A DNA stretch of 64,000 nucleotides from Actinobaculum massiliense (GCF_001457435.1 NZ_LN881717.1:753896-817895), one strand, 5' to 3'. Counted from the stretch's first letter, positions 1 to 11,154 are shown. Program-made: numbers and translations. Notes: generated from the sequence alone by a model not told the origin.

Positions 1-481
1 CGATCGCAACGTTGGTGAAGCCGGCCTCGAGCAGGGTCTTCTGCTTCTGGGCAGCGTAGCCGGTAATTCCCGACGCATTGAGTAGCGAGACGGGACGAGT
101 CTTGTCTGCCTCCGCCGTCGGCTCCTCCGAAGGCTCAGGCGACGTCTCATCCGCGCTGGGTTCCTCCGCCGTCGGCTCTTCCGCCGCCGGCGCGCCTGGC
201 TCCTCCTGCTCGGGCGACTCCGCCTGCGAATTCTCCGCGTCCTCTGGAACAGCGACGCTTTCGGCCACGGTGGGCGCAATCTGCGAAGGAGTGGGGGCCG
301 TGGTTCGCACGTCCATCGTGTTCAGACGAATGAGGCCAAGCCCCACCAGGGGCGCCAAAATGAGGATTGCCACCAAGGCAATCCACCACTTCAAATTCGA
401 CTCTTTTTTGCGATGCGCTCCCTGTGTGCTGCGCTCGCGCGCCGCGACGTCGAACTCATCCTCCGGATACTTATTAGCCAC
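1..481 (-). CDS. LytR_C domain envelope protein (3' end cut by window edge)
   Basis: The reading frame runs leftwards off the window edge. I place the start at a GTG (479-481), giving VANKYPEDEFDVAARERS; a weak GAGAGG lies about 14 bases upstream. A short charged cytoplasmic segment is followed by one membrane helix (about residues 33-53, WWIALVAILILAPLVGLGLI). A long Glu/Pro/Ala/Ser-rich linker follows (about 60-130), then the start of a LytR_C-like domain (VSLLNASGITGYAAQKQKTL). LytR_C domains usually sit at the C-terminus of LCP ligases that attach polymers to peptidoglycan; here there is no LCP catalytic domain, so the role is probably accessory in the cell wall. The DUF3263 gene lies just upstream on the same strand, an arrangement I recall from other actinobacteria. 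The domain call is good; the function is inferred. Confidence 0.75.
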   Translation of the reverse strand, partial: MANKYPEDEFDVAARERSTQGAHRKKESNLKWWIALVAILILAPLVGLGLIRLNTMDVRTTAPTPSQIAPTVAESVAVPEDAENSQAESPEQEEPGAPAAEEPTAEEPSADETSPEPSEEPTAEADKTRPVSLLNASGITGYAAQKQKTLLEAGFTNVAI

Positions 482-618
482 TCGCTTAGCCTAACCTCTC
501 AAAGCGCCACCCACACGGATTAACATCACGCGAGCCGCGCGGCTCACTCCCGCGCACTGTTTCCCGCTGAACCGCTTCCGCGCTGTTTCCTGCTGAGCTG
601 CTCGAGCCGTGCGGCGCA

Positions 619-903
619 CTAACGCAAAGTTCCGCGTTCCCGCGCCCGCTCCTCGCGCAAATGCCGAATCCTCCGCACCAGCTCGGGCTCCTCTAACTCT
701 GCGCGCGGCTTAGCAATCGCCGCCGCAAGCGTGAGGTAGTACTCGGGCTCGCTCATGCGCATGGCCGCGATTGAGGCGCCTTTCGAGGGAAAGCGTGAGC
801 GCCACGTTTTCTCGTTCTCAAGTATGCGCCGCTCGGCGCTAGTGAGCTGGGCAAGTTTCTCGAACTTCGCCGGCAATTCCGGTTCCTGGTTAGACCCTGG
901 CAC
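619..903 (-). CDS. DUF3263 family protein
   Basis: A 94-residue soluble protein. It starts at GTG (903) with a strong AAGGGGG eight bases upstream. The centre (about residues 20-85) fits DUF3263: [15 protein letters not shown], then [13 protein letters not shown], then [16 protein letters not shown]. The family is a small helical, helix-turn-helix-like domain almost confined to Actinobacteria, with no established function. The gene lies upstream of, and co-oriented with, the LytR_C gene, and divergent from ung with only 35 bases between the two starts, so both promoters must overlap in that gap. A DNA-binding role is plausible from the fold but is not shown. Confidence 0.75.
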   Translation of the reverse strand: MPGSNQEPELPAKFEKLAQLTSAERRILENEKTWRSRFPSKGASIAAMRMSEPEYYLTLAAAIAKPRAELEEPELVRRIRHLREERARERGTLR

Positions 904-938
904 TACGATTTCCCCCTTCCTCGGTTACGCTGAATAGT

Positions 939-1619
939 ATGCAACCCCTCTCCGACATCATTTCACTCGACTGGGCAGCCGAGCTCGCCCCCGTCGAGGA
1001 ACAAATTCACCGCATGGGCGACTTCCTCCGCTCCGAAAACGCGGCCGGACGCGGATATCTTCCCGCCGGTGCGAATGTTTTGCGCGCCTTTACCTACCCG
1101 CTTAGCTCGGTGCGCGTGCTCATCGTGGGCCAAGACCCGTACCCCACCCCCGGCCACCCGGTCGGTTTGAGTTTCTCGGTGGCCCCCGACGTCCGCCCGA
1201 TCCCCCGTTCCTTGCAAAACATTTTTCGTGAATTACACGACGACGTCGGAGCTCCGGCCCCGGCAACCGGTGACCTCACTCCCTGGTGCGAGCGCGGGGT
1301 CATGCTCTTGAACAGAGTCCTCACGGTAATGCCCGGAAAGCCCGCCTCCCATCGCGGCCAGGACTGGGAGCAGATCACGGATCATGCCATTCGCACCCTG
1401 GCCAAGCGCGGCGGCCCGCTCGTTGCCATTCTATGGGGCCGCCAAGCGCAGGAACTTCAGCCATTACTTGGAGACACGCCGGTGATCAAAAGCCCGCACC
1501 CCTCACCGCTCTCGGCTTCGCGCGGATTCTTCGGCTCACGCCCGTTCTCGCGCGCAAATCAGCTTCTTATCGATCAGGGAGCACAGCCGATTGATTGGGC
1601 GTTGCCCACCGCTAACTAG
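939..1619 (+). CDS. ung: uracil-DNA glycosylase
   Basis: A 226-residue family 1 uracil-DNA glycosylase that removes uracil from DNA at the start of base-excision repair. The water-activating motif [16 protein letters not shown] is at about residues 64-79, with the catalytic Asp in GQDPY. The uracil-binding and DNA-intercalation loop [18 protein letters not shown] is at about 187-204, with the catalytic His in HPSPLSA. Length is normal for the family. No clear ribosome site precedes the ATG; the short divergent gap to the DUF3263 gene suggests a short or absent leader. Orthology is certain from the motifs. Confidence 0.97.
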   Translation: MQPLSDIISLDWAAELAPVEEQIHRMGDFLRSENAAGRGYLPAGANVLRAFTYPLSSVRVLIVGQDPYPTPGHPVGLSFSVAPDVRPIPRSLQNIFRELHDDVGAPAPATGDLTPWCERGVMLLNRVLTVMPGKPASHRGQDWEQITDHAIRTLAKRGGPLVAILWGRQAQELQPLLGDTPVIKSPHPSPLSASRGFFGSRPFSRANQLLIDQGAQPIDWALPTAN

Positions 1620-1629
1620 CATCGGCTAG

Positions 1630-1692
1630 CTCCGGCTAGAAAATACCCACTTCCGCTGGAAAGCACCCACTACGGCTAGAGAATACCCGCGA
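1630..1692. repeat. degenerate ~20-bp tandem repeat, three copies
   Basis: Between ung and the tRNA there are three imperfect consecutive units built around CCGGCTAGAAAATACCCACT, CCGCTGGAAAGCACCCACTA and CGGCTAGAGAATACCCGCGA. No reading frame is supported. Function unknown. Confidence 0.5.
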
Positions 1693-1731
1693 CTGCCCAG
1701 CGGGCACCCCTTCGCGAGTTAAAAAAATTTG

Positions 1732-1804
1732 AGCCCCCGACAGGATTCGAACCTGCGACCGCCTGTTTACAAGACAGGTGCTCTACCAGCTGAGCTACAG
1801 AGGC
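1732..1804 (-). tRNA. tRNA-Thr (anticodon TGT)
   Basis: Read on the minus strand, the 73-base sequence begins GCCTCTGTAGCTCAGCTGG and folds as a cloverleaf. The anticodon loop is CTTGTAA between CTGTC and CAGG stems. The T arm is GCAGGTTCGAATCCTGT and the acceptor stem pairs with GGGGGCT. The anticodon TGT gives threonine. CCA is not encoded. Confidence 0.95.
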
Positions 1805-2014
1805 TTTGCCGCCGCGCGGGCGGCTGATTACCGACCGAATCGGCGGCAACCACGTTGCCGAAACGAGCCGGCAACAAATATGAAGTGTACAGGGAAGCGC
1901 ATTAAAGTTCCCACCCCGACCGGGCGAAATATCGCACACCAGCACAGGCTGGTCCGGTCGGGGCGGAATGCTCACACTACGGCGCGAGGCGCTTGGCTAC
2001 CTCCGCGCAGGCGC

Positions 2015-2860
2015 TTACTTGGCCGCCTCGATCGCCTTGGTCAGGCCACCATTCGACCAATCCGTCTTGAGCACTTCGCCGTTAATCAGGACGGTGGGAG
2101 TGCCGGTGAAACCGTTCGCCCGGAACTGGTTCATCAGCTGCTCAACCAGTTCCTTGTAGGCGCCTCCACCGAGGTCTTCCTTCATTTGTGCCACTTGCGC
2201 GCTGGACAAACCGACTTCGCTGGCGACCTCGTAAAGCTTGTCGACCTCGGGCGGAACGATACCGCCGGAGGAGGGATTCTCGAACAGAGGAATGGTGTGC
2301 TCAGCCATCACGCGGTTGTGGAAATCAATGTACTTATCCGGGGCGTGGTTAGCCATCCACATTTCGGCGCGCTGGCCGTCAGCGGAGAAAGGAACGTTCG
2401 GGTAAATCGACGTGGGGTAGTACTCGAGCGTAATTTCGCCGTTCTTCGCCATAGTCGCGAGCTGCTCGGCGTACTCGGCCTCGAGGTGGTTGCAGTGCGA
2501 GCAAAGGTAGTCGAAGTAGATCGAGACGCGCGGGGCGCCCTCATTCGCGGTGCCCGCGGTGAGATCCTTGCCCACGGAAATACCGCCATACTTGTTGACG
2601 CCGTTAGGGATCTCGGTGGTGATTTCACTGCTCGACTGGACGCCCGACGACGACGGATCCGCCGCCTTGCCCGCGCTCTTATTCGAACCTCCCGAAACGA
2701 TGAACCAAATAACGCCGGCCAAAAGGGCAACGACAACGACGCCGGCAACTACGGCAATAATGCGGTTACGCTTCGTCCGCTTGATCTCTTCCTCGCGCAA
2801 CTTCGCCGCGGTTTGCCTGGCCCGCTCGCGACGCTGGGCGTTAGTTTCATTCTTTGCCAT
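2015..2860 (-). CDS. membrane-anchored DsbA-family thiol oxidoreductase
   Basis: A 281-residue protein with a basic cytoplasmic N-terminus, one membrane helix (about residues 34-56, IIAVVAGVVVVALLAGVIWF) and an extracytoplasmic DsbA-like thioredoxin domain. The redox motif C-S-H-C lies in FDYLCSHCNHLE at about residues 119-122, and the cis-Pro loop is in GTPTVLING near the C-terminus. The helical insertion typical of DsbA lies between them. The family forms or isomerises disulfides in exported proteins; actinobacterial members of this layout are often annotated as thioredoxin-domain proteins. The gene stands alone between tRNA-Thr and the kinase. Signal-anchor rather than cleaved signal is my inference from the lack of a clear cleavage site. 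Confidence 0.9.
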   Translation of the reverse strand: MAKNETNAQRRERARQTAAKLREEEIKRTKRNRIIAVVAGVVVVALLAGVIWFIVSGGSNKSAGKAADPSSSGVQSSSEITTEIPNGVNKYGGISVGKDLTAGTANEGAPRVSIYFDYLCSHCNHLEAEYAEQLATMAKNGEITLEYYPTSIYPNVPFSADGQRAEMWMANHAPDKYIDFHNRVMAEHTIPLFENPSSGGIVPPEVDKLYEVASEVGLSSAQVAQMKEDLGGGAYKELVEQLMNQFRANGFTGTPTVLINGEVLKTDWSNGGLTKAIEAAK

Positions 2861-2985
2861 TTTCTTCCTTTGTTCATTCGCGGTTTACAACCGCCCCGGG
2901 AAATTCGGGCGTACCTTCAAAGAGTAGCTATTTCTTCCCACCGTGCAAGAGCGGGCGAACACAACGCAACAAATCTTATTCGGCC

Positions 2986-4968
2986 TTACTGAAATATGGT
3001 GGGGAACCAATCCGGCGGCACGCCGTCGGGCACAAAACCGGGCGGGGAATCAAGCGGTAGCCAGCTAGTCGGCGTCGACGAGCAAATCAAAATAGCCGCG
3101 GCCACAATTGCAAGGAGGATGATCCCCCAGAAGAAGCGGTAACCGCGGGAGGGCGCTACGACCGCAAACACCACCCGCGAGCCCTCGCGGACGTAGCGCG
3201 CGAGGACGGCATACCAGGTGAGGACCACAAAAAGCGCCGCCGCACCCAGCAGCGAGTATTCGCTGGCGCGCAGGCCGAGGCCAAAAAGTACCCAGAGGAG
3301 CGCGACCGCGCCGACCAAACCCCAGGCGACGCCAACCGCGCTACGCAGTATTGCATTGGCAAGACTCAGTGGCAGGCGGCCGAGGGCCCAGAAACCGTCG
3401 CTGGCGCTTTTTCGCCCAGCGGAAAGGCGGCGCCGTTGCAGGGCGCTACGGGTGATTCCGACGACCCCGAGGCACACGCAGAGAAGAGCAAAAACCGCTG
3501 TCCCTACCACGGGCCAACGCCAGATGAGGACGGCCGCGATGACGCCGGCGAGCAGAGTAAGGAAAGGGAAGCTAGGTGCCGGCCTGGCCCAGACAGGAAT
3601 GGGCGACGGTTCTCCCCAGTGTTCGAACTCGGGAGAAAAATCGGCAAAGTGGCCACCGTCGTTTGGCGGGCGTACCTGCTCGGCTCCGTAGCTGGAGGGC
3701 CCATAAGACTGCGGCGGATAATTAGCACCCCCGCCGCGAGGTTGATTGAGAGACTGGTTAGCATAAATCGGCGCGAGGGCATCTGCCGGAACCTGCCCCT
3801 CGACTTCGCCGTAAAAATCATCGTAGTTCGTGCCTGGCCGCGCAGGCGCGGACTCGTAAGCCGCGGTCGCCCCGGCGCCTCGCTCGTAAGCGGATGCTTC
3901 CGCGGCGGATTCGTAGGCCGCTGTGCGCCCGCTACCAAATGCATACGCGGCCGTATGCCCGGCGTCCGGCGCGTATGCGGCGCCATACTGCTCTGCGTCG
4001 TAGCTCTCCGCGTCGTACGGCTCGGTCTGGCCGATTGAGCCCGTAGCTAGGTTTGGAAAATCAGCATCGTCTACGGGAAGGGTGGCCAGGGCCTGGGGGC
4101 TGCGCGGCACCGCGCGGGTCATATCACCCGCGTAACCAGGCCCCCCGCCGCTCTGCGCACCCGTTTCGGAGCCATCGTCCACCCAAGAGGCAGGGTCACG
4201 GAGCACCGCGATGAGGTCGCGATAGGGCAAGCGGCGCGAGAGCGGTTTGACCAGCGCGGCGCGTAGCGCCCCGCCCACTCGCGGCGGAACGCCGCTGAGG
4301 TCCACATCCCCATCCATGACGCGGCGGATAATTGCCGGCGTGGAGTTGCCACGATAGGGATCGTGCCCGGTGGCGGCAAAAGCAATAACTGCCGCGAGCG
4401 CCCAAAAGTCGGCCGCCTCATCTGGTTCAGCACCCTCGAGAACTCGGGGATCGAGGTAACCGGGTGTGTGCGTCACCGATCCGCTCTGCGTGAGCCGCGC
4501 GTCCGCGCCGGTTTGCGCAATGCCGAAGTCAATGAGTTTCGGGCCGGAGGAAGCAATCATGACGTTTGAGGGCTTCAGATCCCTGTGCAACACACCGATG
4601 GCGTGAACAGCCTCCACCGCGGCGCCGAGCCTGGAGGCGAGTTCCACCAGGTCTCCACGCTCGTAGGGGCCGTCTTCTTTCACGTCTTCGCTCAGGGTTG
4701 GGCCGTCCACCAGCTCGGTGACGATGAAGGCACCCTCCCCTTCGGTCTCCGCGTCCAGCACCTCGGCAACGTAGGGCCCGCGCACGCGCTGGAGCATAGT
4801 GACTTCGCGCTGCAGGCGGGCCCGACCGGCCTGCCCGGCGATGGCTGCGGGGTGGAGGAGTTTGAGGGCAACCCGATTTCCGCCACCGTCAATCGCTTCA
4901 TAGACAGTGGACATTCCACCCCGCCCAATAACGCGGACCAGGCGATACCCTCCAATTTCTTCTCGCAT
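2986..4968 (-). CDS. membrane Ser/Thr protein kinase (PknB-type)
   Basis: A 660-residue kinase starting at ATG 4968, with GTGGAGCC directly before it. The kinase domain spans about residues 6-270. It has the Gly loop GRGGMSTVY, Lys36 in VALKLL, the catalytic loop HRDLKPSN with Asp130, Lys132 and Asn135, and DFG at 147-149, so it should be active. A low-complexity linker (about 270-450) is rich in Ala/Tyr with repeated TAAYE/AAYES units that could be phosphorylated. About five membrane helices fill the C-terminus from about residue 465. There is no PASTA domain, so it is not PknB itself. The next gene upstream is a dead paralogue with the same architecture, so the pair arose by tandem duplication. 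Substrates are unknown. Confidence 0.92.
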   Translation of the reverse strand: MREEIGGYRLVRVIGRGGMSTVYEAIDGGGNRVALKLLHPAAIAGQAGRARLQREVTMLQRVRGPYVAEVLDAETEGEGAFIVTELVDGPTLSEDVKEDGPYERGDLVELASRLGAAVEAVHAIGVLHRDLKPSNVMIASSGPKLIDFGIAQTGADARLTQSGSVTHTPGYLDPRVLEGAEPDEAADFWALAAVIAFAATGHDPYRGNSTPAIIRRVMDGDVDLSGVPPRVGGALRAALVKPLSRRLPYRDLIAVLRDPASWVDDGSETGAQSGGGPGYAGDMTRAVPRSPQALATLPVDDADFPNLATGSIGQTEPYDAESYDAEQYGAAYAPDAGHTAAYAFGSGRTAAYESAAEASAYERGAGATAAYESAPARPGTNYDDFYGEVEGQVPADALAPIYANQSLNQPRGGGANYPPQSYGPSSYGAEQVRPPNDGGHFADFSPEFEHWGEPSPIPVWARPAPSFPFLTLLAGVIAAVLIWRWPVVGTAVFALLCVCLGVVGITRSALQRRRLSAGRKSASDGFWALGRLPLSLANAILRSAVGVAWGLVGAVALLWVLFGLGLRASEYSLLGAAALFVVLTWYAVLARYVREGSRVVFAVVAPSRGYRFFWGIILLAIVAAAILICSSTPTSWLPLDSPPGFVPDGVPPDWFPTIFQ

Positions 4969-5013
4969 GGCTCCACGATACCCAAGCCCTCCGACACCGC
5001 GGGCGACGCGGCA

Positions 5014-6279
5014 CTAGTACCAGCCGAGGATGGGAGTTAGCTCGGGCGGCGGAATGAAAGGGCGCCAGTGCGTCGGCGTCGACCAGCACACATACGCACA
5101 GCCAACCGAGAAGGCGGCGAGCAGAATTCCCCAAACGACCCGAGAGGCGCGAGAGGGGGCGAGGGCGGCAATGAGCATCCGGGAGCCCTCACGAGCGCTT
5201 CCCATGGGAGAAATATGCCAGGCGCAAACAGCGAAAAACCCCGCGCCAATGAGCAATGAGAGGTTGTGGTGCTCGTAGCGGAGGCCGCAGAGAACAATGA
5301 ACATGGCCACCCAGACGAGGAGGCTCCCGCTCACGGTTTTGAGTGCGGAGAAGACTGCCCCCGGGATCAGGCCCGGGATGCGCCGAAACATCCAGCGGCA
5401 GTCGCTTTCTTCACCGGTGAGGAACAGCCTTTTTTGAGCCGCGAAACGCACACGAGCCAGGAGGTTCAGCGGAATACCGGCGAGGGTGAAGCAAAAAATG
5501 CCAATCACCGGCCATTTCCAGAGCAGGAGGACCACCCCTATGGCGGCGAGCGTGGTGAGGTAGGACGCGGCGGGCGCGGGGCGCATCCAGAGTTCGTCTG
5601 GCAGGTCTTCCGAATCGAACGGCGCGGCCGAGGCCCCGCCAATGTTGCGGTATGCCATCGCCTCCTCCGGGGAGGGGTCACGGCCCAGCGCGGCAAAAGC
5701 GATGGTGGCGGCGAGTGCCCAATCATCGGCGGGCGCATCGGGTTCGACGCCGGCTAGCACTCGAGGGTCTGTGTAGGCACGGGGAGAAAAGCCCAGGCGG
5801 TCGCGGCGCTTGTCTCGGGCAACTATGGCGAGTCCGAAGAAAGCCAGGCGCGGCCCGTCCGCGGTGAGGATCACGCTGGAGGGGCAGATGTTGCGGTGGA
5901 GAGCGCCGGTGTCGTGCAGGGCAGCGAGCGCATCGCGCAATTCGCCGGCAAGATTCCTCAGTTCCTCGCCCGCTAGAGGCTCGTGGGTATCTATGTATTC
6001 CCTTAGGGTTGAACCCTCAAGGACCTCCGTTACCACGTAAACCCTGGATTCGCCCACCTCACAATCGAGAATTTGAGCGGCGTAGGGACCCGAGATCTCA
6101 GAGAGCTTTCAAACCTCGCCTCGCAAGCGTTTTCGGCCAGCCTTTCCGCCCAACAATGCGGGATTAAAAAGCTCGAGAAGCACCGGTTGACCGGCCGCGT
6201 TCGTGGCGTGGTAAACGGTGGATACCGCCGTACCGCAGACCTCGGTGCCCAGCCAATATTCCCCTATCTCAGCGCTCAT
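5014..6279 (-). pseudogene. membrane pseudokinase paralogue interrupted by an in-frame TGA
   Basis: Reading from ATG 6279 gives MSAEIGEYWLGTEVCGTAVS and continues in one frame for 421 codons to 5014. The only break is a TGA at codon 57 (6109-6111) in the context RGEV-stop-KLSEI. The product aligns end to end, without gaps over the first 150 residues, with the kinase just downstream. Every catalytic residue is changed at the same number: Lys36 to Glu (VLLEL), Asp130 to Asn and Lys132 to Cys (HRNICPSS), Asn135 to Ser, and Asp147 of DFG to Phe (FFG). The Gly loop is also lost. The membrane-spanning C-terminus is kept. The lost residues show it was a pseudokinase before the stop arose; the stop is either a nonsense mutation or a sequence error. 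An internal GTG at 6057 could restart translation and would yield a 347-residue remnant. Confidence 0.85.
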
Positions 6280-6614
6280 AAAGCAAAAATACCCGCATCA
6301 GTAGCACAGTGGCCGCTTTCCCGCGGTGCAGTGTTCGCTCTCCATGCCGCGAGTTTCCGTACCGCGAGCCGGTTTTGTGGATGGCTGCGGCCGCCTTCCA
6401 CCCCGCCAAAAACGCCCACTTCGCTATATAAGAAAATGCGCCATACCTTTGGATTACACATCGAAACAAAATCACTGCCATAATAGTTAACGGTGTGCTC
6501 GCAGATCACGGAGCGAAGCACCCCGGCGGCGTTCACAGAGGAACGCCAACGTTCTCACATCTACTTTCGAGTGGTTTATCTGCTTTCGAGTGGCTCATCC
6601 GAGGAGGGGCAGCC
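6280..6614. other. divergent intergenic region, pseudokinase / ABC ATPase
   Basis: About 335 bases between two divergent starts. It is AT-richer than the flanks around 6420-6490. I see no convincing coding frame, tRNA or hairpin terminator. It must carry promoters for both directions, but I cannot assign -35/-10 pairs with confidence. A strong GAGGAGGGG ribosome site at 6601-6609 serves the ABC ATPase. Confidence 0.5.
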
Positions 6615-7337
6615 ATGGCATCCGTTACGTTCGACGAGGCGACGCGTCTGTACCCCAACGCCGTCGTCCCCGCTGTCGATCATCTTTCTCTTTCCGTTAG
6701 CGACGGCGAATTCTTCGTGCTCGCCGGACCTTCCGGCTGCGGGAAGTCGACGGCAATGCGGATGCTAGCGGGCTTGGAGAACGTGGATGCGGGCCATATT
6801 TTCGTCGATTCGGAAGACGTGACGCACCTGCCTCCGAAAATGCGCGATGTTGCGATCGCCTTCCAGAATTACGCGCTCTATCCGCATATGAGCATTGAGG
6901 ACAATATGGGATTTACCCTCAAGATCGCGGGGAAAGACCCGGATTTCATTGCCGAGCGGGTGCGCGACGCCGCTGAAGTTTTGGAACTGGACGGAAAACT
7001 CCAAGAAAAGCCAGGCGATCTCTCGCGCGCCGAGCGTCAGCGCGTTGCCATGGGCCGCGCCTTGGTTCGTTCCCCTAAGGTTTTCCTCATGGACGAGCCG
7101 CTGATCAACCTTGACCTTGACCTGCGTGATCGCACCCGTGATCTGATCGTGCGCTTACAAGAACATAGCGGGGTAACCACTGTTTACGTGACGGCGGACC
7201 CGGAAGAGGCGATCAATTTGGGCACGCGCGTGGGAATCATGAGCGAGGGCAAGCTCCTTCAAGCCGACACTCCCGAGGAACTGCTCAATCATCCCGAATG
7301 CGAATTCGTACGCCATTTTTTGAAACCTGGCCTCTAA
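6615..7337 (+). CDS. short MalK/UgpC-like ABC ATPase with degenerate signature and H-loop
   Basis: A 240-residue protein. I chose ATG 6615 because of GAGGAGGGG five bases upstream and because MASVTFDEATRLYPN matches the start of MalK-type proteins. Walker A GPSGCGKST is at 38-46, the Q loop Gln at 84 (FQNYALYPHMS), and Walker B VFLMDE at 156-161, so nucleotide binding is likely. However, the ABC signature LSGGQ is LSRAE (136-140), and the switch His is Ala194 (YVTADP instead of YVTHD). The TOBE domain of about 120 residues that follows in MalK/UgpC/MsiK is absent. No permease genes are nearby. The DUF4032 gene follows after about 110 bases. It is probably not a normal transport ATPase; a regulatory or sensing role is inference. 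Confidence 0.85.
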   Translation: MASVTFDEATRLYPNAVVPAVDHLSLSVSDGEFFVLAGPSGCGKSTAMRMLAGLENVDAGHIFVDSEDVTHLPPKMRDVAIAFQNYALYPHMSIEDNMGFTLKIAGKDPDFIAERVRDAAEVLELDGKLQEKPGDLSRAERQRVAMGRALVRSPKVFLMDEPLINLDLDLRDRTRDLIVRLQEHSGVTTVYVTADPEEAINLGTRVGIMSEGKLLQADTPEELLNHPECEFVRHFLKPGL

Positions 7338-7448
7338 AAACCCATCTCTAGATTCGTTTCCGCAGGGCTTCCCCCTGTACCTTTGATCCCGATACCGTCA
7401 ATTCGTGAATTTCTGATCGTCGTCTGAAAGCAAGGGTTGCTACAAAAT

Positions 7449-8747
7449 ATGTCCGATGGATTCGATTGGCCGAACTTCGAGGGCGTGACCTCCGAACTCC
7501 GTATTACCGCCGCGCAAATCGAGCCTGACCTGATTGACCTGCCATGGTCATTCCCGCTTGATACCTGGCCCGAGGACCTCATCGCGGCTCTCCCCCGCGG
7601 CATTTCGCGCCACGTTGTTCGCTTCGTGCGCCTGGGCGGAAAGAAGATCATCGCGGTCAAGGAGATCGCAGAAACCGTGGCATTCCGCGAATATGAGCTC
7701 CTGCGAAACCTGGAAAAGCTCGATCTTCCCACGGTTTTACCCACCGCCGTCGTCACCGGGCGCATCGACCAGACCGGCAAGCCGCTCAACGCCTGCCTCA
7801 TCACCGACCATCTCCCCCACTCGCTCCCCTACCGCGCGGTAATCGGGCGCGACCACCGCCAGGCCGCCGTGCAACGACTCATTGACGCCCTCGCTGTTTT
7901 GATGGTGCGCCTCCACTTGGCGGGCTTCTTCTGGGGCGACGTTTCGCTTTCAAACACCCTTTTTAGGCGCGACGCCGGATCTTTCGCCGCCTACCTCGTG
8001 GACGCCGAAACCGGCGAGCTCTTTGATCCGATTACGGATGGCAAGCGAGCCTATGACATCGACGTGGCGCGAACGAACATTATTGGCGAGCTTATGGACC
8101 TCATTGCCGGCGCGGTGCTCCCCGAAGATTTCGACGCCATCGCCGTCGGCGACTACTTCGAGCGCCGGTACCACGAACTGTGGGACGAAGTTACCGCCGT
8201 CACCACAATTGGGCAGGGTGAGAAATGGAAGGTCACCGAGCGCGTCAATCGCCTCAATGATTTGGGGTTCGACGTCGACGAGCTGTCCATCACCACGCGA
8301 CCTGGCGAAAAGCAGCTTCGCATCCGTCCCAAGATTGTGGAGGCGGGGCACTATGCGCGCAAGGTCGAGCGCCTGACGGGATTGACGGTGGAGGAAAACC
8401 AGGCTCGCCGTATCCTCAACGACATTGGCGAATATGCGGTGACGCATCAGCTGGAACAATCTTCCGAACTGACGATTGCGCACGCCTGGCTACGGGACGT
8501 CTACGAACCGACGCTGGCGGCTATCCCCAAGGAGCTGGCCGGGAGGCTGGAGGCAGCGGAGATCTTCCACGAGATTTTGGAGCACCGCTGGTTTATCTCC
8601 GAGCAACAGGGCCGTGATGTGCCCCAGCGCGAAGCCGTGCGTTCCTTCGTGGATAATATTCTGCGCCATCACCGCGATGAGGCGGCGCTACTGGGCGGCT
8701 CGGAAGCCGAACCAGACAGCATTGCCGCTATCTCCGATAACGACTAG
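7449..8747 (+). CDS. DUF4032 protein with kinase-like N-terminal domain
   Basis: A 432-residue protein. I take ATG 7449 (AAGGG 12 bases upstream) rather than the TTG at 7437, which is too close to that site. Residues about 60-200 resemble the WaaP/RIO-like kinase fold: Lys71 in IIAVKEIAE, Glu81/Glu83 in the following helix, Asp164 and Asn169 in FFWGDVSLSNTLF, and Asp185 in AYLVDAETGE. The second half (about 210-425) is the DUF4032 region, helical and rich in Arg/Glu. The family is common in Actinobacteria and its function is not established. It lies downstream of the degenerate ABC ATPase, probably co-transcribed, and ends 11 bases before the convergent asd. Kinase-like chemistry is inferred from the residue pattern only. 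Confidence 0.8.
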   Translation: MSDGFDWPNFEGVTSELRITAAQIEPDLIDLPWSFPLDTWPEDLIAALPRGISRHVVRFVRLGGKKIIAVKEIAETVAFREYELLRNLEKLDLPTVLPTAVVTGRIDQTGKPLNACLITDHLPHSLPYRAVIGRDHRQAAVQRLIDALAVLMVRLHLAGFFWGDVSLSNTLFRRDAGSFAAYLVDAETGELFDPITDGKRAYDIDVARTNIIGELMDLIAGAVLPEDFDAIAVGDYFERRYHELWDEVTAVTTIGQGEKWKVTERVNRLNDLGFDVDELSITTRPGEKQLRIRPKIVEAGHYARKVERLTGLTVEENQARRILNDIGEYAVTHQLEQSSELTIAHAWLRDVYEPTLAAIPKELAGRLEAAEIFHEILEHRWFISEQQGRDVPQREAVRSFVDNILRHHRDEAALLGGSEAEPDSIAAISDND

Positions 8748-8758
8748 CCGCGTGGCTT

Positions 8759-11154
<2,396 letters not shown>

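Noticed and set aside
1778-2992. A 404-codon open frame on the plus strand across the DsbA-like gene
   Set aside because: It starts inside tRNA-Thr and is fully antisense to a gene with clear DsbA motifs; its translation is Arg-rich shadow sequence with no ribosome site.
6073-6483. A 136-codon plus-strand frame opposite the pseudokinase start
   Set aside because: It has no ribosome site, no recognisable motif, and overlaps the conserved kinase N-terminus on the other strand.
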